Assembly (NCBI GenBank): GCA_022984795.1 | Contig: JALIHJ010000074.1 | Coordinates: forward strand, 1-64,000 | Direction: 5' to 3' | Length of the DNA: 64,000 nt | Origin: Fabrea salina | Lineage: Eukaryota > Ciliophora > Heterotrichea > Heterotrichida > Fabreidae | Part shown: positions 34,367 through 45,157 of the stretch, one piece after another | Layout: each line of letters opens with the position of its first letter | Numbering within the stretch: the stretch's first letter is position 1 | Program-made: the position numbers and the translations under genes | Notes under the pieces: generated by a model | Seen by the model: only the letters and a program-made list of their open reading frames with translations | What the model was told of the DNA's origin: nothing | The model's database searches: none

Positions 34367-36736
34367 CTAATCAATACCGTATTTAGTTTTTAAAACTTTA
34401 ACTAGTCTCCAGTCGTCCATAGTCATTTCGTCTCTAAAGTATTCTTTCAAGGCGTCTATAGAAGCCCTTGTGATAAAACTGCAGAGTTGGTTCGACTCAT
34501 CAAAATGCCTTCCAATAGTAACGTGGGCTTGCTCTGCGTTGCTTGGCGAAATTTTGATAGCTATACTGCTTCCTCCGGGCCTAGCCTCTGTGACAGGTTT
34601 GTTGTTGACTTCCATAGAAGCTACTTTGCCTATGACTAAGTTGCCTCGGTCAGGCACAGCAACGGGGGTTCCTAGCTTCAGAATGCCTCCTACCACGTCG
34701 ACTCCCAAAATCGTAGGGTCCTTGGTCCTGATAACCATGACGATTTTCAGCACACAGGGGAACACAGCGTCTTTTCCTTTTCCTTCGCTTTGTTTTTCTC
34801 TGTCACGTATTTCTTTTACGTACTGTGTGAAGTTGTCAAATAAGTGGTAAATAATCTCTGCTGTGAATATTTTAACACCCACACTCTCAGCGTACTCCTG
34901 GGCTTCTTGGTTCACTTTCACGTCAAAAGCCAAAATAGTAGCGTACTCAGTGCGGTTCCCCTTTTCAATCTGGCCTTGGGCTTTAAGAACGTCTTTTCTG
35001 TGGACTGGACCTACACTTACTCCACTCACTGGAATCTTGCTGTCTTTAAGGAACTCCAGCAAAGCTTCAAGCGACCCCATGGTGGAAGCTTGCACGTGGA
35101 CACCTTCTCCCTTTTTACTGATGTACTTAAACACCTGAGACATGTCTCTTTGGACTTCTTCTTCAAGTTCAGGTATGTCTTCTGGAGTCTCAGCTACGTA
35201 CAGCGGAGTCCCTGCCATAGCTTGTTCTAAGCTATGGGCGCATATCTTTACTCCCATAGACGCCTGGATCCACTTGTGGTGGATGTAGTCTCCTTTAACC
35301 CTCATTTCTTTCAAAGGCTGTGGAGTGACGAGAGCCCTAATGTGTGTAACTATTGGTCCGTTGAACCCAGCCACCACAATAGTGTCTCCTTCACGAATTA
35401 CTCCATTGGCAAGGATCACGTCAATAGTAGTTCCTAATCCCTCAATAAGCTTCACTTCCATAACAGTGGCTTGGAGTTCTTGGCGGTACTTTATTTTTTC
35501 AGGGAGTCTTTTCTGGGCAATGTCTACAAGCAGTCCCAAAATGTCAGGAATTCCTTCGCCAGTGATTGCGCTTGTAGGCACTAAAGATATGTACTCGTTA
35601 GGGTCAGGGTTTTCGTAGTACAAAGCAGCGTTAAGCCCTTGCTCAGCAAAGAGCACACTTGTATCTCTAGCTCTGCGTCTGAATTCTTCTTGGGCTGACT
35701 CAGGTTGTTTGTTGAAAGTTGTGAAAAAGGCTTCATCCTTCATTCCTTTCCACCCGTACATTCTGTCTATTTTGTTGAGAGCCACCACGAAGGGAATGTT
35801 TCTGCGTCTAAGCATTTCAAGACTTTCGAGTGTTTGTTGTTCTAGTCCGTGCATAATGTCCACTACAAGAATTCCTAGGTCGCACAAACTCGAGCCTCTC
35901 GACCTAAGGTTCGAAAAAGAAGCGTGGCCTGGAGTGTCGATTATAAGCAAGCCAGGCACGTCGATCTGCACGTTCATGTTAGGGAGTTTGGAAGTGAGTT
36001 CTTCTATGGCTTCACTGGGAAAAACGGTTGCTCCGATCTGTTGTGTGATTCCGCCAGCCTCTCCTGTTTGTACATTTGTGTGGCGGATTTTGTCGAGCAG
36101 TTTGGTTTTTCCGGTGTCTACGTGGCCAAGTATGCAGATAATAGGCGATTTGTAAGTAGGCACAGGGATTTGGTTTTTAGGAATTTTTGACTTAGGAGCT
36201 TTGGGCACTGAGGGTTCAGAAGGGGTTTCTGTAGGTTTGGTTTCGGCTTCTAGAAGTGCTTCCCAGTCGTCGACAGCTTCGAGTTCATCTTTTTGTTCTT
36301 CGAGTATTTCGACTTCGGTGTTTTCAGGTATGGGTTGTTCAGTTGGTTTTTTGTGTTTTTTCTTTTTAGCAGGAAGAGCTGAAGACTGGGGTTTGGCTTC
36401 GGGATCTATCATGCCCATTTCCATGAACCTGCGTTTGGCTTCTTCATTCCTTTTTTCTTCTTCAAGTTGCTTTTTGGTTTTGATGAGGCCGAGTTTTTTC
36501 AGTCTGCGTTTTTCAGCTTTTTCTTTTTCGAAGCGTTCTTCTTCAAGCTTGCGGAGTTTTTCGGCTTCCTGGCGTTCTTTTTCTTCTTGTTCTTCTTGAA
36601 GTCTTGCTTCTTCTTCTTCTTTCCTGCGGGCTTCTTCTTCGGCCTCTGCGGCTAAACGTGCTTCTAAAGCTTTTTGGGCAATTCCTGAAGGCTTTCCACC
36701 TTTTTTGCCACCTCGTCCTCTTTTAACACCTACCAT
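34367..36736 (-). CDS. EIF5B: Translation initiation factor eIF5B
   Basis: The protein is about 789 residues from the ATG giving MVGVKRGRGGKKGGKPSG. An in-frame ATG seven codons upstream (36757) is possible but leaves only 4 nt to the divergent WDR48 start. A charged Lys/Glu N-terminal tail is followed by the GTPase domain with GHVDTGKT near 209, IDTPGHASF and ALNKIDRM, then the beta-barrel and C-terminal domains (LGTPVAVPDRGNLVIGKV). eIF5B joins the 60S subunit to the initiation complex and positions Met-tRNAi. The N-terminal extension is shorter than in animals. The stop is TAG, 12 nt from the cyclase start on the same strand. Confidence 0.94.
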   Translation of the reverse strand: MVGVKRGRGGKKGGKPSGIAQKALEARLAAEAEEEARRKEEEEARLQEEQEEKERQEAEKLRKLEEERFEKEKAEKRRLKKLGLIKTKKQLEEEKRNEEAKRRFMEMGMIDPEAKPQSSALPAKKKKHKKPTEQPIPENTEVEILEEQKDELEAVDDWEALLEAETKPTETPSEPSVPKAPKSKIPKNQIPVPTYKSPIICILGHVDTGKTKLLDKIRHTNVQTGEAGGITQQIGATVFPSEAIEELTSKLPNMNVQIDVPGLLIIDTPGHASFSNLRSRGSSLCDLGILVVDIMHGLEQQTLESLEMLRRRNIPFVVALNKIDRMYGWKGMKDEAFFTTFNKQPESAQEEFRRRARDTSVLFAEQGLNAALYYENPDPNEYISLVPTSAITGEGIPDILGLLVDIAQKRLPEKIKYRQELQATVMEVKLIEGLGTTIDVILANGVIREGDTIVVAGFNGPIVTHIRALVTPQPLKEMRVKGDYIHHKWIQASMGVKICAHSLEQAMAGTPLYVAETPEDIPELEEEVQRDMSQVFKYISKKGEGVHVQASTMGSLEALLEFLKDSKIPVSGVSVGPVHRKDVLKAQGQIEKGNRTEYATILAFDVKVNQEAQEYAESVGVKIFTAEIIYHLFDNFTQYVKEIRDREKQSEGKGKDAVFPCVLKIVMVIRTKDPTILGVDVVGGILKLGTPVAVPDRGNLVIGKVASMEVNNKPVTEARPGGSSIAIKISPSNAEQAHVTIGRHFDESNQLCSFITRASIDALKEYFRDEMTMDDWRLVKVLKTKYGID

Positions 36737-36761
36737 TATATTATAACTAGTTAGCATAAAT

Positions 36762-38573
36762 ATGCGATCGCGTAATGAAAAACTTTCCTTGCTTTTTAGG
36801 GAAAAGAACCCTCAAAAGCACAGAAAAGGGATAAATAAACTGGAAGTGTTGGGAAGTAGCTTGTTTTCAGCAGGACGGGATGGAGTAGTTAGGGAATGGG
36901 ATCTAGACAACTTAAGTGTGAAGCAGGTACTTGACAGTCATGTGCACTGGGTCAACGACATCCAGATAGACTCTGAACGCGGGCTTCTGTTTTCAGCTTC
37001 TTCTGATACTAACATTCTGATTTGGAACTTAAACACCCGCAAAGGGATTCCAGATTGCAGAATTGAACAGCACAAAGACTACTTGCAAAGCATTAAGTAC
37101 GTCCAAGAAAACCACTGGCTTTACGCAGGCGGCCAAGACGGGCACTTAGTTAGGTGGGACGTGAACCAACCAGACAACCCTCGGTTTCTAAGAATACACA
37201 ACACACAAGGAACCTCCATTTGGTGCATAGACACTGATAGAACTGGAGAAGTCATCTGTGCTACTTTTTCCAACAAGGTAAAACTTACTTAGACTCCCAA
37301 AATAATCGACACGAGGAGCCTCAAAAGTATTTTTGAACTGAGAGGCCACAGTGAGTTTGTGCGCAAAGTAGTTATGAGTGAAGACGGAAAGCACTGTGTA
37401 ACTGGGAGCTCAGATAAAACCATCAAACTCTGGGACGTAGGCATGCAGCGCTGTTTAGAAACCTTTAACTTGCACTCGGACTCTGTGTTTTGCGTTAAAG
37501 TTGACTGGAGTTCAAAGACAATGTAAGTGTTACTTAGTCTTTCTGCAGGCAAAAATGGAGACATAATACAGTCCAGAACGGACACAAGAGACTTTGAAAA
37601 GCTTTACCAAAATGACTTCCCTGTGCTGGACATCTGCAACGCCCAAGAAGAACTTTGGATAGCTAGTGAGTCCAGTGACCTCAAAAGTCTGGGAAAAGGA
37701 CCTTCTAGGGTTATTCCTGGACTGCCTTGTGTTAAAAGTTACTCTGTAGTTGACAACAAAAAGTACGTTGTCACACAGAACACCTCTGACGAAGTTGAGG
37801 TTTGGGACTTACTCAAAGGAACAAACACAAAAACAGAGTCCAGTGTAGAAAGCACTCTTAAACAACTGAGTTCTGGAAAGCCCAAGCCTTCTTGGTTTTC
37901 AGTGAACATAAGACTGGGCAGCTTGATGTTGGACTTCAGTAAGTACGACACCCACCTCTGCACAGAAGAAACCTCTGAAGGAGTAGTTAACTACGGAGTC
38001 CAAATGACTAAAAGGATCTTCCACTACTGGCTTAAAAAGCAAGAAGAAGTACTGGTAGGAGTGCCTTTGACGAGTGAAGTCCAGCCTGTACTATACGAAA
38101 AAGACTGTGGACTTGAAGAGTTCAGCATGGTGATTTCGCAGATTGCTGGGGACGTAGTAGAGCCCATCTACAGAAACACTATAGGTGAGTTGGGGTCTTT
38201 GACACAGTTCAACGAAATTCCAATTTGGCTGGAAAAACTGCTTTTGCAAGTAAACATTGAAAAAGCTTCAGTGCAAAACATACAGTTCACTTTAGAACCT
38301 ATGCACGAAAAAGAACTTTCTCGAATTAACGAGCAGAAGTTAGTGGCTCCAGGAAGTGTTAAGGTTAGAAAGATTCTTGACCACGTGATTAAGAACTTAC
38401 AGAATCCACCAGCACTGCCTGAAGGACTCAAAACTGAAGAAAAGATCGAACTTATTAGTAAAAGTTATATTCTAAACGCAGAAACTACACTTGCTCTTAT
38501 AAAAAGCACGATGTTCAGGCCTAACGAAGAAGTTGTGTTCTTGTACCGAGTTAAGCCTTCTGCTAAGCTATAA
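36762..38573 (+). CDS. WDR48: WD40 protein WDR48/UAF1, two 15-nt introns
   Basis: Exons 36762-37277, 37293-37522 and 37538-38573 join to 593 residues. The N-terminal beta-propeller has about seven WD40 repeats ([45 protein letters not shown]). The C-terminal part has the WDR48-specific domain ([15 protein letters not shown], then [15 protein letters not shown] and [12 protein letters not shown]). WDR48/UAF1 activates the deubiquitinases USP1, USP12 and USP46. The introns GTAAAACTTACTTAG and GTAAGTGTTACTTAG restore an uninterrupted propeller. If retained, each creates a stop at once. The start is divergent from eIF5B with 25 nt (or 4 nt) between. Confidence 0.88.
37278..37292 (+). other. 15-nt intron 1 of WDR48
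   Basis: GTAAAACTTACTTAG, phase 0. It has GT-AG ends with an internal TTA-C pattern before the TTAG acceptor. If retained, the TAG at its end stops translation in frame. Confidence 0.92.
37523..37537 (+). other. 15-nt intron 2 of WDR48
   Basis: GTAAGTGTTACTTAG, phase 2. Removal joins SSKT to [10 protein letters not shown], a normal WD40 strand. If retained, an in-frame TAA forms directly at the 5' splice site. Confidence 0.92.
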
Positions 38574-38598
38574 TCTAACTTGAAGTTATTAGTTTACA

Positions 38599-39054
38599 TT
38601 ACTTTTTGTTGGAAATATAAAGTCTCTCGACCTTTCTAGTAGTTTTGGTGATTGAAGGCGAGTTGGCAGCCCTTCCTGAAGTCAAGGGCGAGTTGGAAAT
38701 TCGCTTCAAGTAAGGGGACAAGTGTCTGGCGTTCGTAGTAGGTATTTTATTATGCTTTATAGTTTTGTTGGTGTATGAACGTATCTGTAAAAGCCTAGGA
38801 GGAAGCATAGGAGGTGTCAAGTCTCTTTCTTGGGATTTTTTGGACTTCCTGGAATTAAACACTGGAGTTCTAAGCCTAGTCCTGGTGCAGTTGCTAGTGG
38901 AGTTTTTTACTCTGGAAACTCTTGGTGAGGTAAACGAAGACTTTTTAGCTGACCTGGCTGAGTTAGGTGGTTGTTCGGGGGTCTTGTCTCGACTTGACTT
39001 GACGACAAGTCTGGGGCTGTTGTTGCAGAGGAACTCCCAAGTTTCTTCATTCAT
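38599..39054 (-). CDS. Basic Ser/Lys/Arg-rich protein, unknown
   Basis: The 151-residue protein starts MNEETWEFLCNNSPRLVV and then becomes strongly basic and low in hydrophobic residues, with many S/T-P sites (for example KTPEQPPNS, FTSPR, LTPPMLPPRL, HLSPYL, NSPLTS). It is probably disordered and a candidate for phosphorylation by proline-directed kinases, microtubule binding or nucleic-acid binding. I do not recognise a family. Codon use equals its neighbours and both ends are clean (ATG, TAA), so it is probably a real gene. It converges with WDR48 with 25 nt between stops. Confidence 0.65.
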   Translation of the reverse strand: MNEETWEFLCNNSPRLVVKSSRDKTPEQPPNSARSAKKSSFTSPRVSRVKNSTSNCTRTRLRTPVFNSRKSKKSQERDLTPPMLPPRLLQIRSYTNKTIKHNKIPTTNARHLSPYLKRISNSPLTSGRAANSPSITKTTRKVERLYISNKK

Positions 39055-39087
39055 ATTAAAATTAACAATATTTTTAAGTGTTTAAGT

Positions 39088-39717
39088 TTACTTTTTCTTT
39101 TTGCCCTTTTTGCCTTTCTTTTTGCCTTTGCCTTTCTTCTCTTTGGGCTTCGATCCAATCACTTGTCTCACAAAGTTGTGGAAGTTCACCAGTTCTTCTC
39201 CCTTCATAGTCACTGGTGCAGGAAGTAGGTCCAAAAGTTCTGTTAGTTCGAGTTGTTTCGCGTAAAACCCAGCGTTGCACCCTGCTAGGTCCCTTTGCTC
39301 CAAGTCAGCACCTGCGTTCACTAAAAACTTCGCTAAGGCACTGTGGGAGTTCCGAATAGCCAAAATCAAAGCAGTCTGTCCGTTGCGGTTGCGCACGTCT
39401 AAGTCAGCCCCTGCCTTTACAAGCATCTCTGCAATGTCAAGGCTTCCCTGTTCGCTTGCTTTAAGTAGTGGAGTCATGTGGCCTACGTCTGTATAAGAAG
39501 CAATGTTAGGGTCAGCTCCTTGAGAAAGCAACAACCTAACAATGTTTGAGTAACCTAAACCAGTAGCAACGTGCAGAGCAGTTTCTCCGTTGATGTCTTG
39601 TTGGTTTATGCTGACTTCTTCTCTGGTGAGTAGTTGCAGCACTTCTTCTACTTGTTGGGACTTTATGTGGTAAAACATTAAGTCAGTCCCTACTCCTCGA
39701 GTTCTTTCTGCAAGCAT
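39088..39717 (-). CDS. Ankyrin-repeat protein with Lys-rich tail
   Basis: The 209-residue protein has four ankyrin repeats at about 10-145 (INGETALHVATGLGYSNIVR, MTPLLKASEQGSLDIAEMLV, NGQTALILAIRNSHSALAKF and a partial last repeat). A linker follows, then a Lys/Gly-rich tail (KPKEKKGKGKKKGKKGKKKK). The ankyrin stack should bind a protein partner. The basic tail may bind RNA, tubulin or acidic partners, or serve as a nuclear signal. Start and stop are clear. It is divergent from the ORF at 39756/39763. Confidence 0.82.
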   Translation of the reverse strand: MLAERTRGVGTDLMFYHIKSQQVEEVLQLLTREEVSINQQDINGETALHVATGLGYSNIVRLLLSQGADPNIASYTDVGHMTPLLKASEQGSLDIAEMLVKAGADLDVRNRNGQTALILAIRNSHSALAKFLVNAGADLEQRDLAGCNAGFYAKQLELTELLDLLPAPVTMKGEELVNFHNFVRQVIGSKPKEKKGKGKKKGKKGKKKK

Positions 39718-39762
39718 TCGGTAATTTTTATTACTTCGTTCAGTTAAATTTCAAAATGGATA

Positions 39763-40092
39763 ATGATAATTTCTTACAGAGACAGATCAGAACCCTTGGT
39801 ACTCCACAGGTACCCAGAAGACTTTAAAAAACCCAGTTTGCTCAAACCTAAACTTGGTTGTTTCAGAAGTGTTTCTCACAAACGCAACAGCTCTGACTTG
39901 CTACAAAAAACTCCTCACTGGGGAAAACCCAAACCCAAACTCATAGAAAACTGCAAAAACTACAAAGTTAAGCCTTTAATTGTAAGGAGGAAATGCCTTT
40001 TGCCTTTCATCAGCCCTAGAAGTTCTTCACAAGCCTCTATCAGGGAAGTTAAAACTCGTCTCCAGCATAACTTTAAAACAGTAGTGCTGTAA
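39763..40092 (+). CDS. Small basic protein, unknown, uncertain start
   Basis: The 109-residue frame starts MIISYRDRSEPLVLHRYPED and is rich in Lys, Arg and Pro (KKPSLLKPKLGCFRS, WGKPKPKLIENC). An ATG in better context (AAAATGG) lies 7 nt upstream at 39756, but its frame stops after 23 codons. Only a 19-nt GT-AG removal, unlike the 15-nt introns here, would join the two. I therefore keep 39763 as the start. No family is recognised. It lies 21 nt before the RING gene on the same strand. Confidence 0.55.
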   Translation: MIISYRDRSEPLVLHRYPEDFKKPSLLKPKLGCFRSVSHKRNSSDLLQKTPHWGKPKPKLIENCKNYKVKPLIVRRKCLLPFISPRSSSQASIREVKTRLQHNFKTVVL

Positions 40093-40113
40093 TAAGTAAT
40101 CCGTTTTAGATAA

Positions 40114-40920
40114 ATGGAAGCACCTGAAGAAACAACTCCACTTAACCAACCTCACAACGTAAAAGCTAGTTAGTCTCAGAGCTTAGTTAGAGAAAACTTA
40201 CAAACTACTCTCCAAAGAACTGTGTATACTTCTTACTTACTTTTGACTTTCAGACTAGCAGTCACTCTAGTCAAAATAATCACAGAAACTATAATAGTTT
40301 GCTTTTCAGAACTCCAGACTTCTTCGCCTTTGAAGGTTTGGCTGATCGTTCACATGGTACTGGACGTGGGGTACTTAGGACTGGTCTTAGCTAGGATTCC
40401 TTACGTGAAAAGAGTGAGGGAAGGCGAGGAAGTCCAAGAAGCTTGTTTCATCCAAGTAGGACTGCGACTAGTAGCTTTGCTGTACGTAGTGTGGCTGCTT
40501 CCTGGAAACATTTGGTACTGGGGCTGTTCTTCTTGTTACGAAGACGCTCCTTCACTAACATCTTTAGTGCTGGCACTGATCATTTTGGGGTACTTGTACT
40601 TGTTGATTCCAGCTTTGCTTTTAGTGTGTGTATGCGCTTGCCTGCCTATTTCTATTATCTTCTTGATGTTTATTTCGAACTCTGCACAGCAACCTGCTAC
40701 TGAAAACATGATTAGGGGACTTGACCCTGTTAAGTACAACTCTAGTTTGCACAGAGGAGAACCCAGTTGCAGTATTTGTGCCTGTGACTACCAAGAAGCT
40801 GAGTCCATAATAGTTCTTAGTTGTGACGAAAGACATTTCTTCCACGAAGAGTGCATAAAGCGCTGGCTCAGAATTAACGCCAACTGTCCAATTTGCAGAG
40901 CTCCCTTTTTGGATAACTAA
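40114..40920 (+). CDS. Multi-pass RING-H2 E3 ubiquitin ligase, one 15-nt intron
   Basis: Exons 40114-40158 and 40174-40920 give 263 residues. After a short N-terminus (MEAPEETTPLNQPHN) come about four hydrophobic segments at 30-190, including a small Cys cluster (WGCSSCYED). A C-terminal RING-H2 finger follows: CSICACDY-x-C-x-HFFHEECIKRWLRINANCPICRAPF, that is C3H2C3 spacing. Membrane RING-H2 proteins of this shape act as ubiquitin ligases in ER, Golgi or endosomes. The first exon is only 15 codons and would be missed without the intron. Confidence 0.87.
40159..40173 (+). other. 15-nt intron of the RING gene
   Basis: GTAAAAGCTAGTTAG, phase 0. If retained, its final TAG stops translation after 20 codons. 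Removal opens the frame to the membrane and RING domains. Confidence 0.9.
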
Positions 40921-40947
40921 AATGATTTAAGGTGAAAAAATAAAAGA

Positions 40948-42501
40948 ATGGCAGATTTGTTGTCTGAACAAACTTTGATCTGTGTAGTAGTGGTGGCAAT
41001 ATACATGCTTTTGTCTGTCTACTTAGAAAAGTGGAAGGTAACTTCTAGGTAGATAAAACTCATCCACGAGTCTGGAGCAACGATTCTGTTAGGACTGAGT
41101 GCAGGGGCTATTCTGTATGCTGTAAGAGTTACTTAGACAAATAACCGACCAAGCAGGTTCAGCTCTGAGATATTTTTTAACTTCATTTTGCCTTTGTTGA
41201 TCCTTTCAGCAGGCTTTAACATGAAGCGCAGAAGGTTCTTCAGAAACATGGGGTCTATAGCTCTTTTTGGAATAGCAGGGACCTTTTTGAGCTTTATACT
41301 AATAGGAATGGGAGCTATGCTTCTGAGTAACTGGGGAGTGGTTTCAGACGTAGAAGGTAACAGCCATACCATCTCTACTGAAGAGAGTTTTGTGCTGGGT
41401 GCTGTTTTGTCAGCTTCAGACGTGGTTTGTGCTTTATCCCTAATTCAGGAAGAAGTTACTCCTCGTTTGCACTCTATTTTGTTCGGTGAAGCCGTTATAA
41501 ACGACGCAGTGGGCATTTTGCTGTTCCACTCCTTGCAGAAAGTTAATCTTTCAAAGATTACTGCTTCGTCGGTGTTTGTGTTTCTGTGGAATTTCGTTTG
41601 GAGTTCCTTGGCAAGTGTCGCACTTGGAGTTTTTGGGGGGATGGTAGCTGCTTTTCTGACTAAGCACTTGAGTAGTTTAAGGGAAGACAGCACTAACCAA
41701 ACTGCAATTCTTTTTTACGTAGCCTTTGTGACTTACATATCGGCTGAGCTAGCTACTATTTCAGGGGTGATTTCTTTGCTGGTGTGTTCTATTTTGATGG
41801 GCCACTACGCTTGGTACAACTTGACACCTACAGCTAGAGAGGTTTCTGGGGACACCTTTAAGTTCCTGGGCAACAGTGCAGAGGCCTTGACTTTTGCATA
41901 CTTAGGACTTTCTGCGTTTAGTTACGGAGGGTCTGAGATTTCAGTTTACTTTGTGTTGGGAATCATGGGAGTAGTTATGCTAGCTAGGCTCTTCGGAACT
42001 TTTGGACTGGTGTTTCTGACTAAGCTATTCACTAAGTTCAAGTACGACCTTCCTTACAAAAGTGTGTCTGTGATTTGGATAGGCGGAACTATTAGAGGAG
42101 CTGTGGCGTTTGCTTTGATTTCAACAGTGGAAAACAAGATCTTGCAACTAACTGTTCTGGCACTAGTTATAGTGACTACTTTAGGTTTCGGAACGTTTTT
42201 GCCCATTTGGATTAAAATAGTTAAGCCCCAGGAAAACGTTGAGCCTATTAAGAAAAAGGTAGGACTTGACATCTCAGGACACTTAATTGAAGACGAAGCT
42301 GGAGTTAGCACCACTAAGTACGTGATTATGAAAGAAGACATTGTTGCTAAGAAGTCATGGCTGCACAAGAAGTGGCGTAACTTTGACGACAAGTACCTGA
42401 AGCCTTGTCTCATTGACAAAAGAGAACTCAGAGCTCAGATATCTAGCAAGTCGCAACTTGAAGCTTACGCAAAAGAACAAGAACCCAGCGACAGTGAGTA
42501 A
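40948..42501 (+). CDS. Na+/H+ exchanger (SLC9/CPA1 family), two 15-nt introns
   Basis: Exons 40948-41037, 41053-41121 and 41137-42501 give 507 residues. About 11-12 membrane segments are visible with SLC9 motifs: HESGATILLGLSAGAIL, the FFNFILPLLILSAGFNMKRR segment, then GAVLSASDVVCALSLIQE and LFGEAVINDAVGILLF, where the acidic pair (ND) of transmembrane segment 5 exchanges the cation. The cytosolic tail is short (about 80 residues), unlike plasma-membrane NHE1, and closer to organellar NHE6/7/9-type proteins. The family exchanges Na+ or K+ for H+ and sets lumenal or cytosolic pH. The start is 27 nt after the RING gene stop. Confidence 0.9.
41038..41052 (+). other. 15-nt intron 1 of the Na+/H+ exchanger
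   Basis: GTAACTTCTAGGTAG, phase 0. If retained it gives an in-frame TAG. Removal joins VYLEKWK to IKLIHESGAT, a normal SLC9 sequence. Confidence 0.92.
41122..41136 (+). other. 15-nt intron 2 of the Na+/H+ exchanger
   Basis: GTAAGAGTTACTTAG, phase 0, only 69 nt after intron 1. If retained it gives an in-frame TAG. Removal joins GAILYA to TNNRPSRFSSEIFF. Confidence 0.92.
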
Positions 42502-42525
42502 GTGAAGTTCTGAGTTGTAACTAAC

Positions 42526-45157
42526 TTAATTATCCTCTTCTGCTTTGGTTTGTTTGTGTGTAGGTTCTTCTTGGTCTTGGTACCTCTTTAAAGGCAAAGA
42601 CTGCTCAACTTCTGCTTCATAAATCTTCTGCAAGTGCTGAGTAAACACTTTAAACACCTTGTTGAACAGCAACACCATCTGTGTAGAAGGGAGTTCAAAC
42701 TCTCTAGGAAGGCTTTCAAAGTCCTTTCGCTGGAGTGCCACTGCCACCAGGATCTGCAAGTGAAGTTTAGACAGAGAAATGCTTAAGCAGCTTCCAAAGT
42801 AAAGACTAGCAAGTGCAGGAAGCAAGTCTAGAATCAAGTGGTAGTCTACAAGTTTCCTTGAAAAAGCTTGCAACCGCTTTAAGTCGTACAGGGAAATGTA
42901 GTTCTGAAGTGACTCAGCAGAGATGTCAGTACCTTGTTGTGGACCCAAAATACTCAGTGCTAAACTAGAGGGCAACTGTCTAAACTCAAAGCTTAAAAGC
43001 GTCAAAAACCTTTTCCTAAAGTCTTGGTAGTAGCTTTCAAAGTTAAGTTGGAACAAAGAATGCAGCATTATAGAAGAGTACTCTCCAGTAACTTGGCTTG
43101 CCTTTTGCTTAATGTAAACTGTGGTGAACCCAGCCCTTTCCCAAAACTTGTAAAGACTCGTATTGATTCCAAAAGCCACTCCTAAGTAGTCCACTTCTGG
43201 AGGCTTCACTTGAGAAAGCTTCCTCAAAAGGGGCTTTTTGGCTCGAGGACGGATTTCTTCAGTTTCTTCTTTGCTTTGAGTTAAGTCTTCAGGTTCCTCA
43301 AAAAACAGTTCTCCTTTAAAGAACCTTTTGAGTTCTTCAAGTGCCTTAGACCCGTAACCCATGTTTTGAGCGTCTGGGTGAGTAGCTATCCGGACCACTC
43401 TGACTCCTGTGAGTTCTCCAAAAGAAGGGTCTTGGAAGTGCTCTGAAACCATCCAAGGAATCATGTCTCCTGAGCCTGAGTGTCCTTTAGCTAGTTGGGC
43501 TTTTACCCTTTCTCGGTTAATTTTTCCTTCGTAACACACCTGCACTGCACAGAGTATATCTGGAAGTCCCTCAGAACCCAGAGGACCCAGCAGCACAAAC
43601 AAGTTGTGGGCTGGAGCGTCTGACATAAGTTGCAGGTCGTTAGGTGTGTTTTTGTAATGAGAAGAAACAAACAAAGACATCAGTCTGTGCAAAAACAACT
43701 CTGAAGCTCTGTGGAACGAAAAAAGAGTGTCTCGGTTAAGCAAGTACAGTGAACACTGTGAAGGATGTGGAGGGGCTGTGTTCAATGAGTAGGGCTGAGT
43801 AGCTTCTAAGCACAGCAAGTCCGTCAGCCACTTTTCTATGGGGTCTTTGTTGGCGTATCTGATAGGCGAGTTCATTTTTAGGTGTTTGAAGTTGCGAGTT
43901 TGGAGGTTGTTGAAGAGTTTGAGGGAAAGTGCCCTTCCAGTGCCTTCATAACCATGAATAGTGGAAGATATAAGCACTGGGTAGGAACCTAGCATTTCTT
44001 TAACGAAGGGGAGCGGAATGGCTGCAGCTTCGTCAATTACAAGCAAGTCGCACTGGGGTTTCTTGTTGACTAAAACGTACTGGATGGTTTGCTTGTGGTT
44101 TTTGAAAACATCAATCTTGAGAATGGACCTGGTGAACTTCTTAGCACCTCTTTGCACTGTGAAGTGGGTATGTTCTTGGTAACCCAAAGCACGCAGTCCA
44201 ACCAGCACGAACTGGAAAAAAGCATTTAAGTTTTCAGGCGAAGGTGCTGTTACACTGATAGAAGAGTAACCTAGCTCAACTGAGCCTGCAACAGCCAAAC
44301 CTAAAGCTGCAGACTTGCCTCTTCCTCTAGCAGCTGTTACTCCGTAAGTTACGTTTCCTCCGTCCAGCAACCCGCCTACAACTTGCATAATCACGTTGCC
44401 TTGGTCAAGGGTTTTGGCCAAACCAACTAAACTGCCTACAGGTTCAGTTCCAGCTAAGCTTTGCTTAAGGTTAGTGAGTTCAGCTTGTTCGGAAGAAAGT
44501 TCTTCAGTGGCAGGTTCCACTTGGGTTTCAGTAACTTTTAGCAGGTTGAACTCGTCGTCGAGAACTAAGCAGTTCCTGCACACTGTGAGGCTGAGAATGA
44601 ACCTTTCGTTGAACCGGGGCTCCAAAGAAGAGTAAGCTGGGGTAGTGAACTTGTGGTGCACGTCCATAGTAAGGGTGTACAGCTGCTTTAAGGAACTCAT
44701 ACTTTTCAACAAGAACACAACTAAACCGCCTCCTTCCACAGTTTCTATAGTTCTGCAGAGCAAGTTAGGCGTTAAGCTTTCGAAGTCCTGAAGCACCAGC
44801 ATTCCGTAGGTGTTTCCTAGTATTTTGTGGGAGTCTTTGTAGTAAGCAAACCTGATTTCTGAGGTAGAAATGAAAAGTTCAAAGGGGTCGTCTACGTCAG
44901 GGTCCCAACTGCCTCTTTGTTGTGCCCGTTTGATCTGGCGGAGTCTCTTTTTTTTGTGGGAACTGAACCCAAGTTCTTTGTTGTAGCACCACAGAACTGA
45001 AGGCCGGGAGTTGATTCTAGCTTTGCTAAGCATCATGAAAAAGTCTGCAACTCGGTCCCTTCCGCGGTCTCCTACTACAATGAACATGCTTCCTTTCGTT
45101 TTTCTTGACTCCGTTTTCAACTAAAGTTTTGATTTGGGAGTCTATTTTAATTTTCAT
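42526..45157 (-). CDS. NAT10: RNA cytidine acetyltransferase NAT10/Kre33, frame slip near the N-terminus
   Basis: The protein is about 876 residues and matches NAT10 throughout: FIVVGDRGRDRV, then RPSVLWCYNKELGFSSHKKK, DPFELFISTSEIRF, and the helicase-like ATPase part with TAARGRGKSAALGLA and VIDEAAAIPLP. The GNAT acetyltransferase part follows (VVRIATHPDAQNMGYGSKAL). NAT10 makes N4-acetylcytidine in 18S rRNA and tRNA and is needed for small-subunit biogenesis. The expected N-terminus (KIDSQIKTLVENGVKKNERK) starts at an ATG at 45157 but is one base out of frame with the rest, slipping between about 45120 and 45087. No 16-nt intron fits. In an essential gene a sequencing slip is likely. Otherwise translation would start at 45087. 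The 45157 ATG touches the stop of the upstream gene. Confidence 0.9.

Noticed and set aside
39756-39825. A 19-nt intron joining the ATG at 39756 to the frame from 39763
   Set aside because: All supported introns are 15 nt. A 19-nt intron would be exceptional and the alternative start at 39763 needs none.
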